In this document: positions 50,603 to 58,860 of the stretch, in pieces
Numbering within the stretch: the first letter of the stretch is position 1
Layout of the letters: the number at the start of each line of letters is the position of its first letter
NCBI RefSeq assembly: GCF_042665195.1
Contig: NZ_JBHTBW010000052.1
Span: 1-64,000, forward strand
Source of the DNA: Laceyella putida
Lineage (GTDB): Bacteria; Bacillota; Bacilli; Thermoactinomycetales; Thermoactinomycetaceae
Direction: 5' to 3'
Length of the DNA: 64,000 nt
Position numbers and translations under genes: made by a program
The notes under the pieces: model-generated
The model's database searches: none
Told to the model about the DNA's origin: nothing
Seen by the model: only the letters and a program-made list of their open reading frames with translations

Positions 50603-51658
50603 TCACCATTTCATCATGGGCCAAGTGTAGAGATACCGTGCATGCGTAGGAGAATCCAACGGAATAAAGGAGAGAACAGACAAAACCGGCTGATCGGTTA
50701 ACAGGAGTTTGCCAAATAGCAACCCATCAGCAAACTCTTTGACCAGACGTTTCAAGCCACCTCTACTTTTTTCGGCAACACGCAACATGCGATGCTGTTG
50801 ATCAATCGCATATACAACGTTTCCCGCTTGCACCAACAGCTTCGGATGAATCAGGGCACAAATCTCTTCTTGCGGGAATAAAGAGGAAGCTTGCTCTTGC
50901 AACTGAGTTAGCAGAGGTTGAAAAGAAGAAACCGCATAGGGCACCAACCGATCTAAATCGGTGTGCGTCAGTGTGCGCTGCCGGAAGGATTCCAGCTTGA
51001 TTCGGCGTGGTTCCTGACCTGGATAGAGATAAGCTGAATCCGCTTCAAGCACTTGAAAGTAAGATGCCTTGGAAGATATGTTCATTTTTTGCGGGGTAAT
51101 CTGCTTCTCCGCAAATAACGTTCCTTGATTCAAATCGATTAACATACTCGTCTCCACGATGAAGCCGGAAGTCAGGAGTTGGCGTTCATACCCCAACTCT
51201 ACCAAGTTCAACCCGGATACTCGCTCCAGCTCTGTTTTGCGCCAAGTTTTTCCGACGAGCTCATCTAGCAAAACAGGGTTCTTTAAACCGTCTTGCAGAT
51301 GTTTGCGGATCGCCGCTACGGTAAACCAAGCGTCGCTTAACAAACGGGCGATTTCGATTTGGTTCGTCGGGTGAAAATGCAACTCTTCTTTTAACGAGGT
51401 AAGAATATTACCCAGACGCCGGAGTTTATACGACTTCACAAACTCAGACAATTCAGCGAAAGTAGCGATACTTTGTTCGCTGACCATACTGTATCCTTGC
51501 TGGACCAACTCCGCTACCCCCTTTTCCACCAAGTGGAGCCCCGACGAAAGCAATGCCTCTTTTTCCGCCTTCGTCTTTTTGATCCGTTTGGGCCAGTCGT
51601 TCCATATACAGTGTGGTTCCCCGAGCCCACCATTCTCCTGTTTCAACACGTTCTCCAA
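50603..51658 (-). CDS. Hypothetical protein of the MoxR operon, 5' end altered
   Basis: A 351-residue frame. From about residue 15 on it looks like a real protein (KKTKAEKEALLSSGLHLVEK, LLSDAWFTVAAIRKHLQDGL, and later LKRLVKEFADGLLFGKLLLT). The first residues overlap the DUF5682 remnant in another frame, so the true start was probably lost in a deletion. There is no visible SWIM zinc motif or VWA MIDAS. Family not recognised; position in YehL/MoxR-type operons suggests one of the accessory subunits. Confidence 0.5.
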   Translation of the reverse strand: MENVLKQENGGLGEPHCIWNDWPKRIKKTKAEKEALLSSGLHLVEKGVAELVQQGYSMVSEQSIATFAELSEFVKSYKLRRLGNILTSLKEELHFHPTNQIEIARLLSDAWFTVAAIRKHLQDGLKNPVLLDELVGKTWRKTELERVSGLNLVELGYERQLLTSGFIVETSMLIDLNQGTLFAEKQITPQKMNISSKASYFQVLEADSAYLYPGQEPRRIKLESFRQRTLTHTDLDRLVPYAVSSFQPLLTQLQEQASSLFPQEEICALIHPKLLVQAGNVVYAIDQQHRMLRVAEKSRGGLKRLVKEFADGLLFGKLLLTDQPVLSVLSFIPLDSPTHARYLYTWPMMKW

Positions 51659-51986
51659 GTTTCCGTGTCTCCATCATCCATGCGGAAGGAATATCGATGA
51701 AAGAACAATGGGCACCCAACAAGGATCCCGTGAAAATCGCCACAAACTCAGGTGAATAATCGCATATAGGGTAATACAACCGTTCTGGTTGCGGTGAGGT
51801 TTTATATGAATAAATCGCAACGGGAAGTTGCAGATCCTCTTCCAGCAAATGCGGAATCAACGGATTGGCATCGCTGGGCCCCTCGATCAAGATATGGCTG
51901 GGGCGAATTTGGTTAATCGCCCGCTGAACGTGATAAGCGCATGACGGAGAATGGTGGCGGATCGGTAAGAAATGAATGTGACTCAT
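51453..51986 (-). pseudogene. DUF5682 protein, truncated to its N-terminus
   Basis: The start is the conserved DUF5682 head (HFLPIRHHSPSCAYHVQRAI, then SHILIEGPSDANPLIPHLL). Good similarity runs for about 115 residues to IDIPSAWMM. After that the frame reads low-complexity sequence to a stop, while a different frame encodes the next protein. Full-length family members have 700 or more residues, so most of the gene, and probably the VWA gene that normally follows, has been deleted. The ATG overlaps the MoxR stop. Confidence 0.7.
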
Positions 51987-53077
51987 AATTGCTCCTTACA
52001 TGTTTGATAAAAATCGGCCCACACCTGGCCTTCGCGGTCGCGAACGACGGTTTCCACATATTCCTTGACCACATCCAAGTCCGTGTCATCCTCTTTGGAT
52101 ACCGCACCAAACATGCTGCGCACCACTTCTTTCATTTGGATGGAGCCGTCTCCGAAGTAAGTAGAAAGAATCGCGCTGTTGGACATCACCGAAATCAATT
52201 CGGCTGTGCTTAACACGGTGGAAGGTTTTTTGATTTGCATTTGGCGGTCGATGGTTTTCCCGCGTCGTAATTCTTGGAATACGGTAGTCATCAGGCGCAC
52301 GAGGTCAGGTGGGATTTGCGCTTCCAACCCCAAGCTGAGCATCTGCTCCTTGGCTCTTTCTTCCACCAACTTCATCTCTTGTTCCAAGTCAGTGAGCACA
52401 GGAATCACCACGAAGTTAAACCGGCGTTTTAATGCGGCGCTCATGTCGTTGACCCCTTTATCCGCCGTGTTTGCCGTCGCGATGACATTAAAGCCTTTTT
52501 CCGCATTGACTACAGTGTTCAATTCGGGAATTGCGATTTGCTTCTCAGACAAGATGGAGATCATCACATCTTGTATTTGCGAATGACAACGGGTTAACTC
52601 TTCAAATCGAACAAGCTTTCCTTGTTTCATGCCATCCATCATCGGGCTTTCCACCAACGCCTCCGTTGACGGGCCTTGCGCGATCAACATCGCATAATTC
52701 CATGTGTATTTGATCTGATCTTCATTGGTGCCGGATGTCCCTTGGACAATTAATTGAGAGGTTCCCGAAATCGCAGCGGATAGGTGTTCGGATAACCAAC
52801 TTTTGGCGGTTCCTGGTTCACCCGCCAACATAAGCCCGCGATCCGATGCCAAGGTGGCAATTGCTACTTGTATCAAGGATCGATCTCCCCAGTATTTGGG
52901 CCGAATGCGGATTTTCTCTCCGTCTTTGGTAACCCATTCTTCTTCGGAACCTAAAATGAAACGTTCCACCATCCGTGGTGACAGCAGCCATCCTTGCGGT
53001 TTGGGATATGTATCTGCCAATTGCAAAGCTTCCAATTCTTTTTGACAGCGAATTTCTGCAGGGTAACGAACGGCCAT
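51983..53077 (-). CDS. MoxR-family AAA+ ATPase (YehL-type)
   Basis: A 364-residue AAA+ ATPase. Walker A is GEPGTAKSWL, Walker B is KLVRFEELTRC, sensor 1 is FNVIATANTADKGVND and the arginine-finger region is ALKRRFNFVVIPVL. The N-terminal tail of about 70 residues and the overall architecture fit the YehL/DUF5682-linked subgroup. MoxR ATPases work as chaperones with VWA proteins to assemble or activate complexes. AGAGGGG precedes the ATG. First gene of an operon whose VWA partner is missing here. Confidence 0.85.
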   Translation of the reverse strand: MAVRYPAEIRCQKELEALQLADTYPKPQGWLLSPRMVERFILGSEEEWVTKDGEKIRIRPKYWGDRSLIQVAIATLASDRGLMLAGEPGTAKSWLSEHLSAAISGTSQLIVQGTSGTNEDQIKYTWNYAMLIAQGPSTEALVESPMMDGMKQGKLVRFEELTRCHSQIQDVMISILSEKQIAIPELNTVVNAEKGFNVIATANTADKGVNDMSAALKRRFNFVVIPVLTDLEQEMKLVEERAKEQMLSLGLEAQIPPDLVRLMTTVFQELRRGKTIDRQMQIKKPSTVLSTAELISVMSNSAILSTYFGDGSIQMKEVVRSMFGAVSKEDDTDLDVVKEYVETVVRDREGQVWADFYQTCKEQL

Positions 53078-53180
53078 AAGACGGTCCCCTCTCTGTTGTA
53101 TGTATCTGTTGCGCTCACTTCTCTATCATCACATACCGAACTTATGTTCGCAATACATTGTAAAGAATGTGTTTAACCTC

Positions 53181-53209
53181 TTCACATCGAACCTATTGCG
53201 TGCTATACT
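53181..53209 (+). promoter_or_regulatory. lysA: Promoter of the lysine riboswitch-lysA unit
   Basis: TTCACA (53181-53186), 17-bp spacer, TATACT (53204-53209). The riboswitch starts about 50 bases downstream. Confidence 0.7.
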
Positions 53210-53257
53210 AAAACACATTAATAAACCAACTGCATAAGCAAAACCTCATCATAACTT

Positions 53258-53453
53258 GATGAGGTAGAGGTTGCGACTTTTAATAGTACATGGCTTGAGA
53301 TCCAGAGAAGATCCATGACAGCGATGGAAAGGAAAAGTCGCCGAAGTTCTCTTGCTTTCTCTGGGCAGGGGGGCTGGGTCTGTACCCGAACAGGGGCAGA
53401 ACTGTCACGTATATCGATCCGCATATGCGTGGTGCGCTATCTTCAGGAGATAT
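53258..53453 (+). ncRNA. Lysine riboswitch (L box)
   Basis: The conserved elements are in order: GAGGTAGAGGTTGCGAC, a GGAAAGG-AAAAGTCGCCGAAG junction, GGGGGCTGGGTC, then AACAGGGGCAGAACTGTCAC and GGTGCGCTATC at the 3' side. Lysine binding favours the downstream terminator and stops lysA expression. Confidence 0.9.
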
Positions 53454-53478
53454 GGTTATGGTGCGGTTTTAATGAGGG

Positions 53479-53512
53479 ATGCCGTCTATAGTCAGATGGT
53501 GTTTTTTATTTT
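53479..53512 (+). terminator. Riboswitch-controlled terminator of lysA
   Basis: ATGCCGTCT and AGATGGTGT pair (one G-T), then TTTTTATTTT. Lies between the aptamer and the lysA ribosome site, as in other L-box leaders. Confidence 0.8.
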
Positions 53513-53560
53513 GGCCCGACTGTATTCTCCTAATTTCATTCGTGATTGGGAGGTTTTTTT

Positions 53561-54880
53561 ATGCCTTTATCTGGTACGAGCCGCATTGACGGGCGAGGCC
53601 ATCTCACCATTGGTGGGTGCGATGCGATGGAATTGGCCAAAGAGTTTGGAACACCCCTTTATGTATATGATGAGGCGTTGATCAGGCAAAATAGCCGCCG
53701 TTTTGTCGAATCATTCAAACAAAGCGGTTTTGCTTTTCAAGTCGCTTACGCCAGCAAAGCCTTTAGCTGTATCGCCATGGCACAGCTGGCCGCCGAAGAA
53801 AACCTCTCTCTGGATGTCGTGTCCAGCGGTGAGTTGTATACCGCTCTCCAAGCCGGGTTCCCTGTTGAACGCATTCACTTTCACGGCAACAATAAAACGG
53901 AAGAAGAATTGCGGATGGCCCTCGAAGCGAATGTCGGGTGTTATGTCGTGGATAACTTCTATGAAATGGAGTTGCTCCATGATCTGGCGAGCACTGCCAA
54001 CAAACGCGTCAATGTGATGCTCCGTCTTACACCCGGTATCGAAGTGCACACCCATGAATACATTTCCACTGGCCAAGAAGATTCGAAATTCGGCTTCGGT
54101 GTCTCCGATGGGCAAGCCATGCAGGCGATCCAACACGCGCTGGCAAAAAAACAGTTTAACCTCCTGGGCATTCATGTGCATATCGGATCGCAAATTTTTG
54201 ATACGACCGGATTTGTGCAGGCGGTTCGGATCGTCAGGGCGTTTTTGGATCGGGTGCATGAAGAGATGGGGTATGAAGTACAAGTGCTTAACTTGGGCGG
54301 TGGTTTTGGCATCTCCTATACAAGCGAAGATGATCCGGTGGCGATCGAGGCCTTTGTGGAGACTATTACCCGTGAAGTGGCGGCCACATGGGATGAACGC
54401 GACTTGCCGAGACCGGAGATCTGGATTGAACCGGGTCGCAGCATCGTGGGAAATGCGGGTACCACGCTTTATACGATCGGTTCGATCAAAGAAATTCCGG
54501 GCATTCGCACCTATGTCGCTGTGGATGGTGGCATGACAGACAATATCCGTCCCGCGCTTTATCAAGCGAAATATGACGCGCTGCTTGCCAACAAAGCGTC
54601 GTTGCCGCCGGCGGAAACGGTATCCATCGCGGGGAAGTGTTGCGAGAGCGGAGACATGCTCATCTGGGACATCGCCCTGCCCAAAGTGAATAGCGGGGAT
54701 ATTCTTGCTGTTTTGTCGACTGGGGCCTATGGTTATTCCATGGCGAGCAATTATAACCGCCTGCGCCGTCCTGCCGTCGTCTTCGTCCAAGATGGCGAAG
54801 CGGAATTGGTTGTGGAGCGGGAAACCTATGAAGACCTGATCCGCAAAGACCGTAAAAGAGCTGTATTATCACAAATTTAG
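53561..54880 (+). CDS. lysA: Diaminopimelate decarboxylase
   Basis: A 439-residue fold-type III PLP enzyme that makes L-lysine from meso-diaminopimelate. The PLP-lysine is K66 in VAYASKAFSC. SGGEL-type motif reads DVVSSGELYTAL, the phosphate-binding loop is LNLGGGFGI, and CCESGDMLIWDI carries the catalytic Cys/Glu of the partner subunit, with EPGRSIVGNAG. GGGAGG stands 8 bases before ATG 53561; an earlier in-frame start at 53546 lies before that site. Controlled by the lysine riboswitch. Confidence 0.96.
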   Translation: MPLSGTSRIDGRGHLTIGGCDAMELAKEFGTPLYVYDEALIRQNSRRFVESFKQSGFAFQVAYASKAFSCIAMAQLAAEENLSLDVVSSGELYTALQAGFPVERIHFHGNNKTEEELRMALEANVGCYVVDNFYEMELLHDLASTANKRVNVMLRLTPGIEVHTHEYISTGQEDSKFGFGVSDGQAMQAIQHALAKKQFNLLGIHVHIGSQIFDTTGFVQAVRIVRAFLDRVHEEMGYEVQVLNLGGGFGISYTSEDDPVAIEAFVETITREVAATWDERDLPRPEIWIEPGRSIVGNAGTTLYTIGSIKEIPGIRTYVAVDGGMTDNIRPALYQAKYDALLANKASLPPAETVSIAGKCCESGDMLIWDIALPKVNSGDILAVLSTGAYGYSMASNYNRLRRPAVVFVQDGEAELVVERETYEDLIRKDRKRAVLSQI

Positions 54881-54896
54881 TTTTATAAATGAGAGA

Positions 54897-54930
54897 AGAG
54901 CCTGTCACTTGGTCAGGTTCTTTTTTGTTT
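54897..54930 (+). terminator. Terminator of lysA
   Basis: AGAGCCTG and CAGGTTCT (one G-T) with a 9-base loop, then TTTTTTG. Confidence 0.75.
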
Positions 54931-54998
54931 TTTAGTAAAAACATTTTCAAATTAGGGAGAATTGGCTATAGTTAATATGGATACAGGAGGGAACGTTC

Positions 54999-55556
54999 AT
55001 GTATACACCCGTTCGCTTTTTACAAGGAGATCAGGTATATTTGCGGCCGATTAGCGTCGAAGACACGGAATTGTATTTCCGCATGTTGTTCAATAAAGAA
55101 ACAAGACGCCTCACCGGGACGCAAAAATGCTTCACCAGAGAACAAGTGAGGCAGTATATTGAAGGAAAGGCCCAAGATTCGTCCGGTGTGCTCATGCTCA
55201 TCGCTTTAACGGAAAACGACACCGTCATAGGTGACATTCAACTGCTTGAGATCCATCCGTTCAACCGCAGTTGCTATATCCGCATTGCGATTGACAATCA
55301 AATCCATCAAGGCAAAGGCTATGGCACCGAAGCGATGAAGCTGATGCTGGACTATGCGTTCGGTGATTTAAACTTACATCGGATTGAACTGAATGTTTAT
55401 TCATACAATGAACGTGCGATTCATGTGTATGAACGGCTGGGCTTCAAAAAAGAAGGCGTTCAGCGTGATGCGTTATTCTACAATCACCAGTACCACGATT
55501 CTATCATCATGAGCATGCTTGAAGATGAATATCGCGAACGTTATGTCAATAAATAA
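54999..55556 (+). CDS. GNAT-family acetyltransferase, RimJ/SpeG type
   Basis: A 185-residue protein of the RimJ/RimL/SpeG type. YLRPISVEDTELYFRMLFNK opens the fold. The acetyl-CoA loop is QIHQGKGYGTEAMKLMLDYA around residues 102-121, followed by NLHRIELNVYSYNERAIHVY and ERLGFKKEGVQRDALFYN. Members acetylate ribosomal protein N-termini or polyamines. CAGGAGGG precedes the ATG. Monocistronic. Confidence 0.88.
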   Translation: MYTPVRFLQGDQVYLRPISVEDTELYFRMLFNKETRRLTGTQKCFTREQVRQYIEGKAQDSSGVLMLIALTENDTVIGDIQLLEIHPFNRSCYIRIAIDNQIHQGKGYGTEAMKLMLDYAFGDLNLHRIELNVYSYNERAIHVYERLGFKKEGVQRDALFYNHQYHDSIIMSMLEDEYRERYVNK

Positions 55557-55586
55557 GCGAGCCTCATTGGGGCTCGCTTATTTATT
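55549..55586 (+). terminator. Terminator of the RimJ-type gene
   Basis: AATAAGCGAGCC and GGCTCGCTTATT, 12-base stem with a 7-base loop, overlapping the stop codon and followed by TATT. Confidence 0.8.
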
Positions 55587-55702
55587 CATCATGTGGGCCT
55601 ACTACTGCTGCTATGATTACAAACTATTATGATGGTCGTGGTTATAATGTAAGAGGAACGGCTTATTACGGCACCCATGCGGCATTAATTAACCACTTGT
55701 AA
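55583..55702 (+). pseudogene. Fragment of a C39-like papain-fold peptidase
   Basis: The frame reads YSSCGPTTAAMITNYYDGRG, the catalytic-Cys motif CGPTTAAM of C39-like peptidases, then NVRGTAYYGTHAALINHL and a stop. It has no start and lacks the His/Asp half. The group II intron remnant begins a few bases later. The gene was probably broken by that insertion and later rearranged. Confidence 0.55.
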
Positions 55703-55709
55703 AGGGGGT

Positions 55710-56090
55710 GTCGGGTAGGGCAGGCTCCTTTCGGAGCCGTTCCCCCCCTAAGAACCGTACATACGAGTTTCCCCGTACACGGCTCAAGCCTCTTCAAACG
55801 CCCCGTTAGGGACGCGGTTTCTCAACGGTTATCCCTAAGCTGTGGACTTGGGCGTGACAATTTGGATGTAAGAGAACGCGGTTCTCTTGCAAATCGGAAC
55901 CACCTAGAGATCGCCAGACAATATGGTGGCTGTGCCATCCTGTAAGTTTGGTGATCTTTTCTTTACAGACAGGGCAAATGCCCTGTTGTTCTTTCCAAAG
56001 TTGCAGAAGCTGGCGTTTTCCTTTGAGGTTGTCCACCATCTTAATGCCAAGACGTTTCTCAAAGTATAGTTCCCACGTCCTCAAAAAGGG
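55710..56090 (-). mobile_element. 3' remnant of a group II intron with its HNH maturase end
   Basis: On the minus strand, from 56082 to 55809, the frame reads WELYFEKRLGIKMVDNLKGK, then GICPVCKEKITKLTGWHSHH and NRVLLHPNCHAQVHS: the HNH endonuclease end of a group II intron reverse transcriptase. Just downstream are domain V (GAGCCGTGTACGGGGAAACT...ACGGTTC) and a GC-rich domain VI hairpin ending CCTACCCGAC. The reverse transcriptase and 5' ribozyme are absent, so it cannot splice or move. Confidence 0.8.
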
Positions 56091-56219
56091 GGATGACGTC
56101 GTCCTCCATGCGACGGATGCGAAGAAAAAACTCCGCAAACGGTTGAGGGATAAAGTGCGTCGGGAAACCAAGACGTTGAGTGACTTGATTGCATCGCATG
56201 TCAAACGTCTTTTTTAATC

Positions 56220-57290
56220 AAGGAAAGGGGAGGGCAAAATGGATTGGAAAGAAGCCATGAGGAGCGAGGGCTTTCAGCCCTGGCAACAAATCCATCTAAA
56301 CGGGAGATAGAATTAGAGAAAGAATTGAAAGAAGACAAGGCATTGCTTGTTCACCAAGTAATGCAGATTGAGATCCTCAGAAAAAAGACCAATTGGGGCT
56401 GAAGGTAAGTTTAAGAGAGTTGGCACGAACCTTGGTGGATGAAGGGTATTCGGTCCCAAAATTACATATGCCCTTCAAATCAAACGTACCTATGGAAATG
56501 CCTTACTTAAGCAAGAACAACCTAAGAAGCGAGAAAAGACAGAAGAAGCATCGCTTCGTCAAAAGATTTTAAAGTTGTGTGGCGAGTTTCCTACGAACGG
56601 ATATCGCCGTATTCGAGTATGGCTAAAAAAGTGATTTCAACTCCAGGTTAATGGCAAACGTGTTTACCGAATGATGAAGGAGTTGAATGTACTAGTTAAG
56701 ACGAAGCGTTTTGAAGCCAAACGAAAAAAGCGACCAGGAAAGATTCCCGTTACTCGTTCCAATGAGCATTTTCAAGTAGATATGACAAAAGTCTGGTGTG
56801 GCAGAGATGGCTGGGGGTATTTGTTTGCGGTGATTGATGCATTTGACAGAGAAATCGTAGGCTATTCTTTCTCTCGGTTCTGCAGAACCGAGGAGCTTCT
56901 TATGGCTGTAAACCAATCTTTGAATTACCGTTTTCCTGAAGGGGTAAAAGGCAAAGGGCTAAGCATACGGAGTGATAAAACTGTCAAATGACCAGCCGAC
57001 GTTATGTAAAAGCGCTGAAAGATGCTGGAATGAAGCAAGAAAGAACGGGTTACAACAATCCTGACGCTGATGCTTACATTGAGCGTTGGTTTCGTACGCT
57101 AAAAGAGGAAACGGTTTGGCTCCAAGAATATGGTTCGTTCCTGGAAGCTAAACAGGACATTGATCATTACATAGCCTTTTACAATGATGAAAGACCTCAC
57201 TCAGCGCTTGGATATCTGTCACCGAATTTCGTCAATCTGTAACTTCAAACGTTGCATGATTGTCTGGACATACGGGGTTCATTAAGTCTA
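56220..57290 (+). mobile_element. Degenerate IS3-family insertion sequence
   Basis: OrfA-like coils (SKREIELEKELKEDKALLVH, VMQIEILRKK) lie at about 56300-56400. OrfB pieces follow in three frames: QVNGKRVYRMMKELNVLVK; FQVDMTKVWCGRDGWGYLFA with DDE Asp one and AVIDAFDREIVGYS; RSD then a break where GPQFTSRRY should be; and YNNPDADAYIERWFRTLKEE with the Glu, ending AFYNDERPHSALGYLSP. At least three frameshifts or stops are present. The right end is perhaps TGTCTGGACATACGGGGTTCA near 57270; no left end was found. Confidence 0.8.
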
Positions 57291-57374
57291 TGCTACTATA
57301 TTGGTTGCCTTTTCATTGATTATGGTAAGATCGAGATAGCCTAAGGATTTTCCTGTCATTTAGGAGGCATTTTT

Positions 57375-58076
57375 ATGAAAATCAACCCAATCCATTCGTT
57401 TGATTTGTCATTGGATGAAATGAGGGCCATTCAGCACTCGCTCCGGCAACAGATTCGGCTTACCCCTTATCTTGGGCAGCCTCGGCTGGTGGCGGGTGTC
57501 GACTTGGCTTACTTCCCAGATAATCAACAAGCCGTAGCCGTTATTGCGATCATGGACTATGCAAGCAAACAACTAGTTGAAACCGTTCATTGCCAAGATA
57601 CCGTTTCGCAAGAGTATATTCCTGGGTTTCTCGCTTTTCGCGAACTCCCTCTCTTCTTAAAAGCGTGGGAACAGGTGCAAAGCGAACCGGATCTCGTATT
57701 CTTTGACGGGAATGGCATGTTGCATCCGGAACGTGTCGGTTTGGCCACTCACGCCTCTTTTTTTATCGACAAGCCGACGATTGGCATTGCGAAAAAACAC
57801 TTCATGGGAGAATATCGGGAGCCTGGGCCCGAGCGAGGAAGTATGGAGCGGATTTGGGATCAAGGTGAAATCATCGGGGCTGTGTTGCGTACACAAGATG
57901 GGGTCAAACCCATTTATGTCTCCGTAGGCAATCACGTTGACTTGCCTTTATCCCTCCGGTTAGCCCTGCACTTCGTCGGCAAAGAAAGCCGTATTCCAGA
58001 GATCATAAGGCGAGCGGATATGTTGACGAGACAAATTCGCAAACAAATGCTTGATTCACTTGAGAGTCAAAAGTAA
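57375..58076 (+). CDS. nfi: Endonuclease V (deoxyinosine repair)
   Basis: A 233-residue nuclease that nicks DNA or RNA one base 3' of inosine. Metal ligands lie in VAGVDLAYF (D43), the YIPGFLAFRE block with the wedge motif (81-90, E90) and VFFDGNGMLHPERVGLATH (D111). IGIAKKHFMGEY and ISVGNHVDLP-like YVSVGNHVDLPLSL complete the set. AGGAGG stands 8 bases before the ATG. Length is normal. Alone in its unit, next to the IS3 debris. Confidence 0.95.
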   Translation: MKINPIHSFDLSLDEMRAIQHSLRQQIRLTPYLGQPRLVAGVDLAYFPDNQQAVAVIAIMDYASKQLVETVHCQDTVSQEYIPGFLAFRELPLFLKAWEQVQSEPDLVFFDGNGMLHPERVGLATHASFFIDKPTIGIAKKHFMGEYREPGPERGSMERIWDQGEIIGAVLRTQDGVKPIYVSVGNHVDLPLSLRLALHFVGKESRIPEIIRRADMLTRQIRKQMLDSLESQK

Positions 58077-58129
58077 AAACTCCCATTTTCAACTTTTCAA
58101 CTCATCATCGGGCGCAGAGAAGGGTTTTC

Positions 58130-58225
58130 TTGCAAATCGATTTAGGCGACATCACCGTCTTCTATGAGACTTTCGGCACTGGGACGGGTTCCACATTGAA
58201 TACGCAAGCCAGATCCCAGTATTGA
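58130..58225 (+). pseudogene. Alpha/beta-hydrolase N-terminal fragment (weak)
   Basis: From a TTG behind GAGAAGGG the frame gives MQIDLGDITVFYETFGTGTG, the usual first strands of an alpha/beta hydrolase, then runs into a stop with no HG/GxSxG. The remainder of 58077-58860 has no supported gene. Confidence 0.3.
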
Positions 58226-58390
58226 TCATAGGAGAATCCTTCTCCAGACACTTCCCTATACGCCTTCAAAATCGGTCGCTGTCTCCACGCCATATAAAAG
58301 AGCCAAGTTCAAACTCGAACAGATCCCCTTTCTTGTTTGTACAATGCTTGATTGATTTTCCCCTGACATCATTTACGTCTATCATGAAAA

Positions 58391-58433
58391 AAGACAGAAA
58401 TTATGTCGATATAAATGACGTAATTTCTGTCTT
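58391..58433. repeat. Hairpin cluster between nfi and the acyl-CoA synthetase gene
   Basis: AAGACAGAAATTATGTC and its partner form a 17-bp stem with one mismatch. A second inverted repeat, CCCACCATA/TATGGTGGG, lies at 58477-58508. Confidence 0.5.
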
Positions 58434-58790
58434 ATTGAATCCAGATTGCACCTGGTGACAGCTACGCTGGTATTACCCCACCATATTCGCTATGGGGACT
58501 ATGGTGGGATTGTGTACCATCACGTAGCAGACAACTACATGACTCTTTTCAGTTTGGTATGTATGGAAATCAAAAAGGAGACAACAAAGCAACTATTTCA
58601 GCTAAAAAAACAGGAAGAAATAATTCAAGTCACAACACATTGACTGGATGCACACTCGAAGTAAGTCTCATATTACAGTTTATTCGACAGATGGCACCAA
58701 ATTGAGGTTCTCCCTCTCCTCGGCGTATGTTTTTTGACACATGTGTTATACTACGCCATCTGGCATATACACACATAAGTATCTTAATGT

Positions 58791-58820
58791 AAAAGAGGCA
58801 GACAAACTACCTCTTTTTCG
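58791..58820. terminator. Terminator near the acyl-CoA synthetase stop
   Basis: AAAAGAGG and CCTCTTTTT with an 11-base loop. Probably bidirectional; lies 40 bases past the minus-strand stop. Confidence 0.6.
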
Positions 58821-58860
58821 TATGGGTGAACGCAATCCCTGTCTTCGATTAGTAAGGTAT

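Noticed and set aside
53711..54790. Minus-strand open frame of 359 codons opposite lysA
   Set aside because: Shadow frame of the well-supported diaminopimelate decarboxylase gene; composition is non-biological (His/Arg-rich).
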